This document shows, one piece after another, positions 11,801 through 23,607 of a DNA stretch of 64,000 nucleotides. The stretch comes from Chromera velia (Eukaryota; Sar; Chromeraceae): positions 91,768-155,767 of the forward strand of contig JAHBMJ010004878.1 of assembly GCA_018398765.1 (NCBI GenBank), given 5' to 3'. Made by a program: the position numbers and the translations under genes. The notes under the pieces were generated by a model. The model was not told the DNA's origin. It was given only the letters and a program-made list of their open reading frames with translations, and made no database searches. Positions within the stretch are counted from its first letter, which is position 1; each line of letters begins with the position of its first letter.

Positions 11801-12288
11801 GCCCACAAGTCTGGACTCTTGATCGATCCCTTCTCTTCTCTCGCCCCGGTGGTAAACAATTCTCTCTGTGATCTGTCTGTCTCTCTCTCTGTACACATCT
11901 ATCTATCTATCTACCTACACATGTAGGTCTGTATATACATGTATGCGTATGTGTCCGTCCATCTTTCTCTGTATCCGAGCATCCGTCTGCCTTCTTTCTG
12001 TGCAGCACGACCCTCCTGACGGTTTTGTTCTTCGGGAGTCGCCTCGTGAAGTCAGGGGCGTTGACTATGGGTACGTTTTTGCATCCTTCATTGTGCGTTT
12101 CTTTCTTGAGCTGGAGATGTGCATGGGCATAAATTCCCAAGCTTGAATTGAATCTGTTGATTGGTTAGACTGTCTCTCTCTCTTTTTCGTTTTTCTCTCG
12201 AACAGCACCTCGACGCATGCCGTTATTGGAAGTGTGTTTGCATGGACGTCTGTCCATGTGTACAGAATGTGCTTGTGTGTCAGAAATA

Positions 12289-12346
<58 letters not shown>

Positions 12347-12895
12347 ATGTGTGTGTGTGTGTGTGTGGGTGTGTGTGTGTGCAGGGGGATTGACGTCATT
12401 CCTCCTCTACTCTTCGATGGTTGGCTTGGGGTTCTCGGGCCTGTCTAAAGTGAGGGCAGACCTGAGTAAGGCAGGCTCATCCGCAGAGAGAATAGCGGAA
12501 CTCATCGAGGAGTTTCCTCCTGAGGGTCAGGAGGAGAGCAGCACGAATACACAGGCGGCAGACGACAGAGGGATTCTATTGGAAAGGGAGAAAGTGAGGG
12601 GACAAATCATTTTCAAGGATGTCAGCTTCGCATATCCTGCACGTCCGGGTGTGAAGGCCCTAGACGGCGTCAATTTGGAAATCAGGCCAGGAGAGAGGCT
12701 TGCAGTTGCGGGGCGATCGGGTGCCGGAAAGAGTACTTTGGTGGCTCTGTTGTTGAGGATGTATGACTGCCAAGAGGGAAGCATCCAACTGGTGGGTCTG
12801 AAGGGGTGTGTGCCGAAATTCCTTCTTTGATGCTTCGATCGGTTGAAGACCCTTTTTTCTTTGTGTGTGTGTGTGCGTGCTTGCGTGTGAGTGTG

Positions 12896-12937
<42 letters not shown>

Positions 12938-14157
12938 CATTTTCCGAGACAGCGCGTTGGCACGATTTTTCTGTTCGTCAGCTTGGCACTTCGAGCATGC
13001 GCGTCTCAGTCTGCAATCACGTTCATTCATTTGGACGAAAACCTCATTGGACTTGAACTCTTGGAATGTTTTGTCTGCTATCGCACAGAGAAACCAGAAT
13101 ATACGTGTTAAGACATTTTTGCGTAGATAACGATCTATGGAGAGGAAAGCGAAGACAAGCAGTTCAAAGCAGAATGGTATCTGTTCAGATGTCAGATTCA
13201 GCGTCGGGGAGTCCTCTCCTCCATACACTTCCTGTTTTTGTTCCTCGAGAAGAGTGCTTTCTTTTTCACGGTCTCTACATCTTGCCTCATTTCCTTTCCC
13301 GAATGCTCACATATTTCCTCTCTCACTTTCTTTTCTTGTCTGCTTCTTCAGGACGGGGTCGAGTTGTCGAGCCTGTCGACTGTGTGGATGCGTCAGAAGC
13401 TTGTGGGGGTAGTGGGACAGGAACCTGCGCTGTTCTCAGGTAGGGTAGGGGAGTGGTCTGTGTCTGTGTGTGAGAGAGAGAAGAATATTCATTCTGTAAA
13501 CCTTCTGAGCGACTGCGGTGATACTCTGTATGGACGACTCTGTCTTTTCTTTCCCGTGATGTGTGTGATCCCGGTTCTATGCTTCTTCTGTCTGTCTGTC
13601 TGTCGACATCTATCTACTGCATTGGATATCCTCCTACCTGTGTTGCTGTCGACATCTATCTGCTGCATTGGATATCCTCCTACCTGTGTTGCTGTCGACA
13701 TCTATCTACTGCATTGGATATCCTCCTACCTGTGTTGCTGTCGACATCTATCTACTGCATTGGATATCCTCCTACCTGTGTTGGACCCGCTGAATTCTTC
13801 TCACTTTTTCTCTGCACGTCTCTGCGAGCTCCTCTCTGCAGGCACTCTGGAGGACAACATTCGGTTGGTTGTTTGGCCCCTTTTTTTTACTTCTGTTTGT
13901 GTCGGGAGGGTTGATGCTGTCTTTTGAGATTTGTCTCGCATTGGTCGAGCGAGTGGATTTTTTTTTTCAGATCCAATTCTGCAGTCCTCTTTTCGGCCTT
14001 TTCTTTCCGCAATTCTTTTCTTCCCCCCTTGTTTATGTGGTCCTTTGTCTCTCTCGTTTTTGATCCAGCCTTTGCCTCATGACTCTGTTCCCAAAGCGTT
14101 CACTTCTGCTCTCAGATCCAGGCCCCCCCCCTTTTTTTCAGTTTTTCTCCCTTCTCT

Positions 14158-14192
<35 letters not shown>

Positions 14193-16914
14193 ACTTTTTC
14201 TTTGCGTGGTCTCTTGGATACTTTGTAGATATGGGAAGGAGGACGCGAGCGATGAGGAACTTCAAGCTGCGATTCGAGACTCTAGGTGAGTGTGTGTGGT
14301 GGGTGATGTTTTTGTCCGTCTCTCCCTCCCTCTCTTTGTGCCTTTCTTTCTCTTCCTCTCTCTGTCTGTGCATGTTTGCAGTCGGTGCTTTGTCTGCCTG
14401 GAAAGACAGGAAAAGTATGACGTAGTTTGCCTGGCCACCTGCCTCTCTCCGGGTCTGCGTTTCTCTTCTCTCCCCTTGCCTCTTTCCTTGATGATTCTGT
14501 CAGTGTGTCTGAAATGAACTCTTGTATGACTAGCTGCGTTGATTCTTGATGCACACTCCCTTATCTGTGTATGATTGCGCACCGGGGTGCATCTTCAGGT
14601 GTGACGAATTTATAGACCGTCTGCCGGACAAACTGCGGACTCAAGTCGGGCAAAGAGGAGCACAGCTGTCAGCAGGACAGAAACAGAGAGTGGCCATAGG
14701 TGGGTAGATAGAAGCAGTCAGTTGGGCACCTGCAAATTTACACTTTTCCTTGATTCCTTTCTTGATACCAACCTCCCTTCGGTACTCTCTTTCTTCCTTC
14801 CTTTCTTTCTTCCTTCCTTCCTTTCTTCCTTTCTTTCTTTCTTTCCTTCCTTCCTTCCTTCCTTCCTTCTTTCTTTCTTCCTTCCTTCCTTCCTTCCTTC
14901 CTGTGGTTCTCTCTCTCGTTGTTTTTGTCATTGGATTCCTCACGCACACCATCCTCCGTTGTTTCTTCCGTTTCCTTTCCAAATGAATGAATGCAGCACG
15001 CGCGGTCTTGAAGAGGCCTCCCCTTCTCATTCTCGGTCAGTTGGCAGCCATGCCATGATGGGCGAGGCTGTTTCCCGTCTGCTTTTTCTTCCCGTCTGCC
15101 TGGGAGGGAGCCCGCATGGATTTTTTGGGGGGGCTTTCTCTGCTCTTGTCCGGAAATTTCTATTCTTTCCCTTCGGTTCCTTTTCCTCTTCTGTATCCTG
15201 CTCTGTAGACTTTGGATTTCCCCCCCTCTTGCATTTATCAGTCGCTTCTGTCTTTCTTGCGATGAGTCGCTCGTAGACGGGCAAAGGTCTTCCCCACCGG
15301 CAATGCGCTGCCTAAGCCAGAGCATGTTTTTCCTTTCGGCCTTCACCGTCGCTGCCTCCCACACACCATTTCTTCTTCATCTATTCGCCTCTGTCTGAAA
15401 TTATTCTCGCAGACGAGGCGACCAGCGCACTCGACGTTCAGAGCGAAAGGGAGGTGAAGGCTGCAATTGACAAGTCAGTGAATACAGAGGGACAGACGAA
15501 TTATGCGCGCACTTTTGGGAGAGACAAACGGAACCAGCCTGGTTGTCGGACGGTTGCTGAAGCTGGAAGCGCATGAACTTTTTTTTCAGATGGAACACGA
15601 CACGAAAGGGATGGAGGCAAAACTTTCGTTCCTCGTGCGTGGGCAGAGATTCAATTTATTTTTACAATCTGTCTCTCTGCGTGTGTCAGCCTGTGTGCCT
15701 GCCCACGTTCTCTGAAGGGCCGTGCTGTCCCTTTGTTTTTTTTTTGTTTGTCTGTTTTATACATGAAGAGAAGGAGGGAAAAGAAAACAACATACAGTCT
15801 GTATGTCAAGAAGAGCAGGAACGTGAAAGAAACGTACATACGAACTAATAAGAGTAATAATAATGGTGATAATGGTCTGTCTCCCTGTCTGTCTTCGTCT
15901 AGAAAAAGAAAACGACATTGTCTCTCTGCTTGTCGATATTTCTGTCTGTGTCTCTGTCTATCTGACATTTGTTCTGTTTGTGCGCTTTCTCCTCTCCCTC
16001 GCTGGGGGGTGGGCTCTAGCGCGATCGATCGAATCAATGCATGCGTTTTTTTTTTCTTAAACCACTCAACGTCTTCTTGCCTCCTTGCAGAGTCGCGTCA
16101 GGGCGCACAGTCCTGATCATCGCCCACAGACCCGCGACCATCCGTTCAGCAGACAGGGTTGGTCAGCCCCCCCCCCAAAAGAAGATGAAAGCCCCCCCCC
16201 TCTCCCCCTTCAGTCCGTGATCACCTGTTTGCTTTTCGCCCTCTTTTGAGTCCGGTCACTCCACAGCTGCCTGCCTGCCTGGCTGGTCCTTTGACCAGAG
16301 AGTGTGCCAAGGCAGCTCTCTCTCTTTCTCTCTTTCTCTCTCTCTTTCTCTTTCTCTGACAAGGTAGTTGAGTGGGTGTGTGTGCGCGCGCATGTGAGAG
16401 AGAGTGGGAGAGAGAGCGCGCGCGTGTGTATATGTCTTACGCCAGCTGCCCTGCTCTACTTACCCCGTTACAGCCTTGCATTAATTTCCGGTGAGGGTGT
16501 GTGCCTTCTGTTGTGTGGATGATTGCGCGTGTGCACCTCCTCCTTCTTCCGTGTAGACAGAGTCTCCCCGTCTGTCCGTTCCATAAAAACTGCTGGCTGT
16601 TCGGGTGAGTATTTCTCCCTCGTTCACTTATTGCACCCCGCCATTCTCTCTCACACACACAAACGTCCGCGCAGTTTGTGTCACCGCGTGTGTGTTTTTA
16701 AAAGTTCATGTGAGGGGTTGAAGAGGTGTGAAATGGTTTGAATATCGAACCAAATTTCCGTCAACGTGTGCAGGTGATCGTCATGGAGGCAGGAAAGATT
16801 GTGGAAACAGGATCTTTCGATAGTCTCTCACGAGAGAGTAACTCGTTATTGAATTCTTTGATACGAGATTCTGAGACTGACAGTTTTAGAACCCCAGAAG
16901 AACAAAGAGCTTGA
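8886..16914 (+). CDS. ABCB-type half ABC transporter (TAP / ABCB10-like)
   Basis: Seventeen exons with agreeing phases give 639 aa: 8886-9311, 9573-9629, 10198-10367, 10597-10645, 10949-11005, 11364-11422, 11646-11699, 12006-12070, 12385-12791, 13352-13439, 13842-13863, 14229-14285, 14599-14699, 14997-15035, 15413-15473, 16091-16157, 16774-16914. A six-helix transmembrane domain comes first, with landmarks [17 protein letters not shown] and [16 protein letters not shown]. One nucleotide-binding domain follows. It has the A-loop [10 protein letters not shown], Walker [11 protein letters not shown]-loop GQEPALFSG, signature LSAGQKQR (usually LSGGQ), Walker [13 protein letters not shown] and H-loop IIAHR. 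Such half-transporters dimerise and export peptides or other solutes across organelle membranes, mainly mitochondria or ER; the substrate here is unknown. There is no obvious targeting peptide. Exon 11 is only 22 nt. The family call is firm and the organelle is not. Confidence 0.9.
12291..12388. repeat. (CA)n(GA)n(GT)n in ABC intron 8
   Basis: Three consecutive dinucleotide arrays run up to the exon-9 acceptor (GTGTGCAG), so the repeat itself supplies the region before the splice site. Confidence 0.95.
12897..12935. repeat. (GT)n in ABC intron 9
   Basis: About 18 GT units inside the intron between the Walker A exon and the Q-loop exon. Confidence 0.95.
13605..13787 (+). repeat. 46-bp minisatellite, four copies, ABC intron 10
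   Basis: Four near-identical head-to-tail copies of a 46-bp unit starting GACATCTATCTACTGCATTG (13605, 13651, 13697 and 13743). Copy 2 has one substitution (TGCTGC for TACTGC). Because 46 is not a multiple of three, it reads open in shifting frames. Confidence 0.95.
14161..14190. repeat. (GT)n in ABC intron 11
   Basis: A run of about 15 GT units about 40 bases before the exon-12 acceptor. Confidence 0.93.
14788..14902 (+). repeat. (CTTC)n in ABC intron 13
   Basis: Polypyrimidine tetramer array on the sense strand of the intron before the Walker B exon. Open frames of Phe/Leu/Ser across it are artefacts. Confidence 0.95.
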
Positions 16915-17894
16915 TTTTCATAGTGTTATTGATTGTTACAAACCAGGCCTATACACATACTAAAACAATCTATAAGCCGTATTCAATAAATTCTGGAATA
17001 AATTGAATTACGGATATTAAAAAACGTATTTGTAGTATCATGGTTAGAAATGTGAATCACTAGGTGATTCAATGCATAAGTTGCATATAGAGTTGAATCT
17101 AGAGTTGAATGACTTAGATCAACTTACACATACTTAGATAACTAACTCCAATTATCTATGTTAATCATTGGTAGTACAGGTTTAGCTTCTTTTTTGCCAG
17201 TTATATACGTAACTGTTATGTGACAATGAATAAAAGTTAGTTTAATTTTTTAAAATGTTGTTTCTAATTGGTTTACCTCGAATCCTCGATAAGCCAGACC
17301 CCCACAGACCCTTATGATCCCTTATGCATTGAATCTATCTTTTTTTTTTTTAACTTCAATATCTGAGTAGCTAAGTGTTCAGTGATGAAACTGTGATTTG
17401 AACTCTGACTTCGAGTTTTTTTTATGTTTTTTTTTTGTGGAGTTTGAGTCACTTCGAGTCTGGGATTGCGAGATGAGTAGATATGCGCATGAGGCTGCAA
17501 AAGAAAAATCCCACGCCCCGCCCCACGTGCCCAGCGCTGGAAGGGGGCGGCGGCGCTGCGCGGGATCGCGCGGAGAGATCGAGCTAGCTGTCTGTCTGAC
17601 CGCGACTGATTGTAGAACCCCACCACATTTCAGCGTGTAGTCTCGACGCATATGTCTCGATCAGAGCACCATTGCTAGAGGAAAAGACGACGACGGCCAC
17701 GATACATACGTAGCGCTGCACGAACCCTTGTGAGCACAAATCAAGTCCAGAGTCAAAGACAAGGACGGCATTGTGGCGATTGTTGGACCGGCAAGAGCGG
17801 TGTGTGGGCAGTTTCCGACTCCTGGCGTTTCTTGCCAACGCTTGTCCTTCATCATTTATTTCTCGCCTCCTCTCTTTGGTGTTCCTTCGAGACC
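16915..17894. other. Intergenic region and probable promoter of the BCS1-like gene
   Basis: 16915-17390 is AT-rich. A sharp GC-rich patch at 17495-17590 holds GGGGGCGGCGGCG and GCGCGGGATCGCGCGG about 300-400 bases before the next start codon. The position is like the GC patches upstream of other genes in this window, so it probably marks a core promoter. No gene is seen. Confidence 0.45.
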
Positions 17895-20784
17895 ATGGCA
17901 GAAGAGAAGAAGTTTTCCGCAAAGATTTGGGCCCAGGACCCCCTGTACCCCACTGTGAATTCCTACCTGGCCAAGAAGCTCCCCCACCAGGTCATACTGG
18001 CCGCCCGAACTGACTACAGGGACCACTCGTGCTACCGTTTTTCGCTGGACTATGGCACTTACGATTTGAAAATGGAGGATGACGGCATTGACATGAAGAT
18101 TGAGCACAAGCAGCCGGTGGACGACGTCGATGGGTTCCTCCATCTGACTTCGGCATCTCAGGTCAGTCACTCCAGGTTTGCGTGTGTATCTTTAGAATGG
18201 ATCCCACTAAAGAGTATCATTTCCATTCTGCGCCCATTTGCCATCTATGGTGGCGACGGATGAGTGAATCCGAAATCTCGAAGGATCTCCGTCTGGCATC
18301 CTGACGGGACATTAGCATGACAGGGAGGGTACCCTTCCTTCCACGGGTGTGGGACTGTCGGCAGGCAGAAGGGAGACGTTCCGTCTCTGTGCCTCTCGAC
18401 CTGCTGTCCCTCTCCTGCCCTCTCCGTACGAAAGCATTCCTTTGGCTAGCTGCCACGGCATGCATTTGGATTTCTGTATCAATTGTCATGCATCCCCCTG
18501 CGGGATTCTGCTCTGCCCTTCACTTGTCGCCTTCCCCTTTTTGTTTCTCCCGTCTCCTCCCGGCGTCTTCCCTGCTATGAATAGATCTCCCTCCCCTGCC
18601 CTTTCTCTTTTGTGCTTTTCTCCCGATGTCACCCCCTCGTCTCGTTCCCTCCTGATTCCTTTCCTCTTCTAGTTTGTCGGCATTCTCCCCAGCGCTCCCT
18701 CCAAGCTTCTTGTCCCGTTCGTCTCCTTGCTCTCCCTCCATCCTTCCCGGACATTCGACGCAACCCTGGTTGATCCCTCAGATAGCCTTAGAGACAGAAA
18801 GCTCCGCCACGCCATTTCTTCTTACCTTCGGTTTTCTTACTTTCTTCCTTCCCTGCTTGCACTGTCTGCCAATGAATGCAGGAGATGAACTCGAAACTCG
18901 TGGACCTCGCCCTCGAATGGAAGGCCCTGGAGTGGCAAAAGAGCCTGAACCCCAACAACGACCCCTCCAAAAAAATCATCCCAGTCCACTCATGGGAGCA
19001 GGGATGGGTGCAGAGACAGGCTGTGTGGGTGGCGTCACACGAACTGTCCCAAAGTCAGAAGGCAGTCGAGGCTGACGTCGACTGGTTCTACGGAAACAAA
19101 GGTCTGTCGGTCGGTCGGTGTTCGGTTGACTCGAGCAGGTGCATGCACACACCGTTGCCGTTCAGCTCTTTTTTTTACTGTCGATATATGAATATTGAAG
19201 TCTTCCCTCAGTTCTTCGGAAACGGCGGGTGATTGCCCCTTCTCGAGCGTCCTGTCCTTTGGCTGGCATCCCCCTCTCCTCTCGAGGAAACGAACCTACA
19301 AACGTTCTGAATGAAAAGATGATTGCTGTCAACAGCGAGGCCTCTTTCCTTTCATTTTCACTCGCATCCTCGACCAAGGAGTACTGAATGATTAAGGGGA
19401 GAACATAGAAAGAAAATTCGTGAAGCTCATGAGGGTGCCCCTGTCTCACCATTTTCACGTCGATGAACTCAGTAAGTACTGGAATGAACAAATCCCCTGA
19501 CCATCCATCCATCCATCCGCCCATCCAACAGATTTCTTCACGGAGAGGAAACTTCCCTTCAGCCGCGCAATCCTCGTCTGCGGTCCCACTGCGAGCGGCA
19601 AGCACTGGTTGATCAGACATCTGGCACACCGGCACTCAAAGGTCAGTCAATCCCTTTTTCTGCTTTCTCGAATCCGTCGGTTGACCAGCTCCCTGTCTTC
19701 TGGTTTGTTCTTTTTTCTTACCATAGAACGGAAACCCTGGAAGGGGAGGAGGAGAAGAATTTGTCTCCTTCCTGCACTCGCTCGAGTACTTTCAAAGAAG
19801 CGAAGGCGCGAGCAAGCAAGCCAGTGAGGACAAGATTCTCTTTCTAGCTGTATGTACGTGTATGTACGTGTGTGTATGTGTGTGTGAGTGAGTGAGTGCA
19901 GTTGATGTGCTACATGCCCGTGACTGACCAGACCTACCCAGCAGTAGGCCCTGCTCTCGCCTGCGCACCCATGAATTCCATTGTGTGCGTTGACAACCTG
20001 GTCAGTTATTTTTGCGTGCGTCGACCAGTCTCTCTGCCCTCTCTCTTTCTTCCGTTGCGTCGGTCGTTCGTTTCCTTCCGTCTTTGATTGCATTATCAAG
20101 TCACAGACAAAAAGGCTCACCGGATCGCTTGAGGCGAACCCGTGTGCCTTCACTATCGTTTTCTTCAGCAAGGCAAGACAGACAAAAGAACAGTTAAAAG
20201 GAGATCGCAGCCTCGCGATGACGCATTGGCACCCCTTCCAGAGCACTTCAAGTCTTGTGGTAGTCTTTTCCTTGCTCTACCGGATTTGCTTCTCTTGTCA
20301 TTTATTTCATCAATTTTCTCTCTTGTCTTTGGGACCAGAGGGGCAGAGAGAAGAGACGCTCAAGGTGCCTGCTCGTTTTCTTTGTTCATAAGTAGGGAAA
20401 GGTTGCTGCGTTGATTTCGCTTTCGGTGTGTGCTGAGAAACAAAAGAGTCCTCTGGATATTCTCTCTCAACAGGCTTCTATTTCTTTGATGCAAAAATTC
20501 CGTGTTTTTTGCGTTTTCTTTCATTCAATTTGTGTGCCTGAGAATGCAGATCACGTTTTTCGGTCACGTGCCGTCTTCTGAGAGAGGTGTCTTCCTTCGA
20601 CACCTGGAGACGGTGTTCAACACGAACGTGTGCGACAAGAGGGGCGTCCTCCTAGTCGTTCTCGCACCTCCACAGGTTAGGGAAGGATGTTGAAGTCCTC
20701 TCTCTCTCTATCATTCTTTCTCTCTTTCTTTCTTTCTTTCTTTCTTTCTTTCCTTCTTTCTCTCTCTTTCTCTCTCTCTCTCTC

Positions 20785-20834
<50 letters not shown>

Positions 20835-22132
20835 CCTGTCTGTTTCTCTGTCAACGGGAAAGAGAAAGGAACCTCTGGTCTGTCAAGACTATGGCTGTCG
20901 TGCACGAGTGCGTGCGTGCGTGCGTACGTGAATGGCCACGCCTCTTTTTTCCTTTGGGGCATGCACCAACTTTGTGAGGCAACAAGTGCAAAGAGGAAAC
21001 GACAATGAGGAGGAGGAGAAGGAGGATGCTAAAGCTTCAATTTCTTTTTTTTGGTGATGTTCCTCTCTGGTTCTCTTTCTTTCGATGTCCTCTGACCCTG
21101 CATCCTTCTCTCTCTTTGAGCCCTTTCCCCTCCCTGCATGCATGCATGCATACTGCAGATTCCCCCCGATCTTGAGCGTTTCCTCCTGATGCCCCAGAGG
21201 TTTCAGAAGAGGTTTGACGTCTCCATTTCGTCTCCAGATCTCCAGACCCCCCTGTTGAAGGATCTCCTTCCCTCCCTCTCCGACGAGACCAGGGAGAAAC
21301 TCGCCAAGAAGTGCAGCCAGTCGGGGGTGAGTTGCTTTCCACTTCCTTCCACGCAATTAATTTGTTTTTTGATAAATAAAATCAGACGACCCACGGCAAT
21401 GAGTCATCGGGAAGGCGAACCAGCTCAGCTACGCTCTACAAATGACAATTGGAGGCATTGAAAAAAGTGTGACCGAGCTCAGCGAGCTGCAAGAGAATTA
21501 ACACGTTTTGCACACGGAGGAGATCGACGTCTCCTCCTTAATTCGTACATGCATATCACCATTCCTTTGAATTTAATGCTCATGCCGATGGATGCGTTGA
21601 TCGACGTGTGTGGACTCGATCGCAGGTTCCGGTGCATGTTCTCCGCTGGTTCTTCGCCAACGTGTCGAAGGACGGCAAGTCGGAGGCCCAACCGGATCAG
21701 CTGGCTCAGGTCGGGAGCTAGGGGAGGCACATTACCATTTTTCCTTTTTCTTTCTTTTCTTCTTTTCTGTCTGCTTGCTCAGTGCGATAAAGTTGTCCCA
21801 ATATGGCAATGGATCAGTTACAGGAACAGGGACAGTTGCCTTTCTTATATGTGGAGAGATGATGGGGTGGGGGTGCGCAAAGCATGCCTCTACTGGAATG
21901 GCCGGGGGACTGCAGGGCCGATCGAAAACACGTGCTGACTTCTTTCTTTGTCAATCAAGATCGAGCCTGGGCGTGTATGCAGTTGCTGTCCAACTTGCAT
22001 GCTGGAATCTTGAACAAAGGTATATATCCCTCCCTTCAGGTTGTGGAGAACCTCGCGCAGATCGTCTTGGAAGAGCGGAAGGTGATCGACGTGGCGATGT
22101 CAGGAGGTCACAGGGACAGAATGTATAGCTAG
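17895..22132 (+). CDS. BCS1-like AAA+ protein with degenerate ATP site
   Basis: Nine exons, phases consistent, 429 aa: 17895-18161, 18882-19101, 19532-19641, 19727-19849, 19902-20000, 20550-20675, 21159-21326, 21626-21709, 22040-22132. The start is ACCATGG. Residues 1-160 follow the N-terminal pattern of the BCS1/AAA-ATPase family (YPTVNSYLAKKLP, then MEDDGIDMKIEHKQPVDD). Residues 163-199 match its P-loop region: FFTERKLPFSRAILVCGPTASGKH, set against YTDRGIPYRRGYLLYGPPG in animal BCS1L. The Walker A Ser/Thr is His187, and the Walker B equivalent is SIVCVDN without the Glu. The sensor and arginine-finger stretch (VLLVVLAPPQIPPDLERFLLMPQRFQKRF) is recognisable. BCS1 moves folded Rieske protein across the mitochondrial inner membrane; here no N-terminal membrane helix is seen. 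Probably a non-hydrolysing or modified paralogue. Another AAA+ subfamily is possible. Confidence 0.7.
20699..20832 (+). repeat. (CTTT)n/(CT)n/(GT)n in BCS1-like intron 6
   Basis: Sense-strand polypyrimidine array turning into GT repeats just after exon 6 of the AAA+ gene. Confidence 0.95.
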
Positions 22133-23067
22133 GCATCACACGCAAGCTCAGAGCAGAAAGGAAAAAGGGTCACGAAGAAGCAAAAGAGTTGTAACCGCGT
22201 AGGTGCCTGTACATCGAGTCGGCTATCCGCTCGGTGACTGGCACTGCGTAACGATGTCACACACGACGAGAAGCAAGCTGTCAGAAGAGGTCCACACCCT
22301 GACTCGTGAGAAGATTCTTTGTTTTTTTCAGTATTGCTGTTTGCCGATGTTTGCCGATACAATGGCCCATACAGAAACGGAAAGGATAGACTCAAAGCAG
22401 AGTCAAGCAGACAGATAAGCAACCAAAAGAGCCTCTTGCGCTGGCTTGCATACGACATGGGTTTTGAATGACAATGTGTTCACTTTTTTTAAACTGTGTC
22501 ATCTTTTGAAAATCAATAGGTATAATTACATACAAATCGTCACAAACGTGTAACAAATTCTTGGGCAAATTACTTGCTAGTAATAGAAATATAATAATAT
22601 AATATAGTATAACAGACTATTAACAGTAAATATACTAGTTTATTCCTGTTATAGCCTGTTTAAAAAGTTGTTTTCTGTGATTTCTGATCTTCAGCATCAA
22701 TTTATCGTGAGAACGAGGCTTCAAAGAAATTTAGGTATCAGATTTCTTTTCAATTTACAGAGAGTGGCTATTAGTGGCTATCCTGGATGTCAGAATGAAT
22801 AAATATGACCCAGAAAGTCAGAGGAACGCGAGATTATTTTTCTATATTTTTGAAACGTTTCTGAAGAATACTGAAGCAAAAGTAAACAAGAGGTGGAAAA
22901 ATGGATAAACAATTAAATTTATGTGTGCATTTGCAGCTTACTAGGCAGCTTCTTTGTGCATGGGATTCTTTGGAAAGCAATTTAAGCAAAGCTCTAGAAG
23001 GCATACACTTAAAAATACTTAAAAACGACTGCACGCGGAGACTCTGTGCATATGACAATCGCAATTT
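22133..23067. other. AT-rich intergenic region
   Basis: The first 300 bases are the likely 3' end of the AAA+ transcript. 22480-23067 is very AT-rich. No gene or clear repeat is seen. Confidence 0.5.
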
Positions 23068-23607
23068 TTGATGAAAACCTCGCTTATACCGCGTCACCTC
23101 GCCAAAAATTCATTTCTAGGCTATTTGCACGCTTTGCGTGCGTCAGACGCATGTGGCCAGCATCTTCCATGCGTGGTGGGAGATGTTACATTGATTCACC
23201 TAATCCAAACTGGGGCCCGACTGCAACGAAACTCAAAGAAAGCAGGGGCAGCAGCATTGGAGAAGGAGAACAATAAACACTCCCATTATGATGAAGCTTG
23301 CAGAGCCGTGGGGATTAGGTTCGTACCTGTAGTGTTTGAGACGTTTGGAAGACCGGGGAAAGAGATAGTATATTTTATGAAAAAAATGGTGCGACAGTCA
23401 AATAAGAGGTTGGGAGAGGGTGTAGACCAGGCAGCAAGACAGAAAGTGGCAGATCAGTGGTGGAAAACGATTTCGGTCGCAGTTCAGAGAGCAACTTCTT
23501 CTATAGTACTTGCATCAGTACAAGCAAACCGTGGGGCCCGCGGTTTCAAAGTCACTGAAATGTTGCTGGGGAAGGAGTACTCAACATATGTTGGACTGGC
23601 TGACTGA
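23068..23607 (+). pseudogene. Retroelement-like coding remnant
   Basis: An isolated open frame of about 179 codons ends at a TGA (23605-23607) and has no convincing start; the first codon of the frame is TTG. The stretch around HSHYDEACRAVGIRFVPVVF, then ETFGRPGKEIVYFMKKMVRQ, recalls a nuclease-like segment found after reverse transcriptases in some non-LTR retroelements of algae and oomycetes. There a HxxYxxxC...G..F.P....T.G pattern is followed by helices. No reverse-transcriptase or endonuclease motif is visible on either side. It lies alone in AT-rich DNA, which fits a decayed insertion. The identity is a weak recollection, not a match. Confidence 0.35.

Noticed and set aside
13489-13914. 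Open frames with repeated [12 protein letters not shown] units.
   Set aside because: Translation of the 46-bp intronic minisatellite; the intron boundaries on both sides are fixed by the ABC protein.
20170-20260. A possible extra exon of the AAA+ gene reading QGKTDKRTVKRRSQPRDD.
   Set aside because: Its donor leaves phase 1 while the next exon needs phase 0, and the family needs no residues there.
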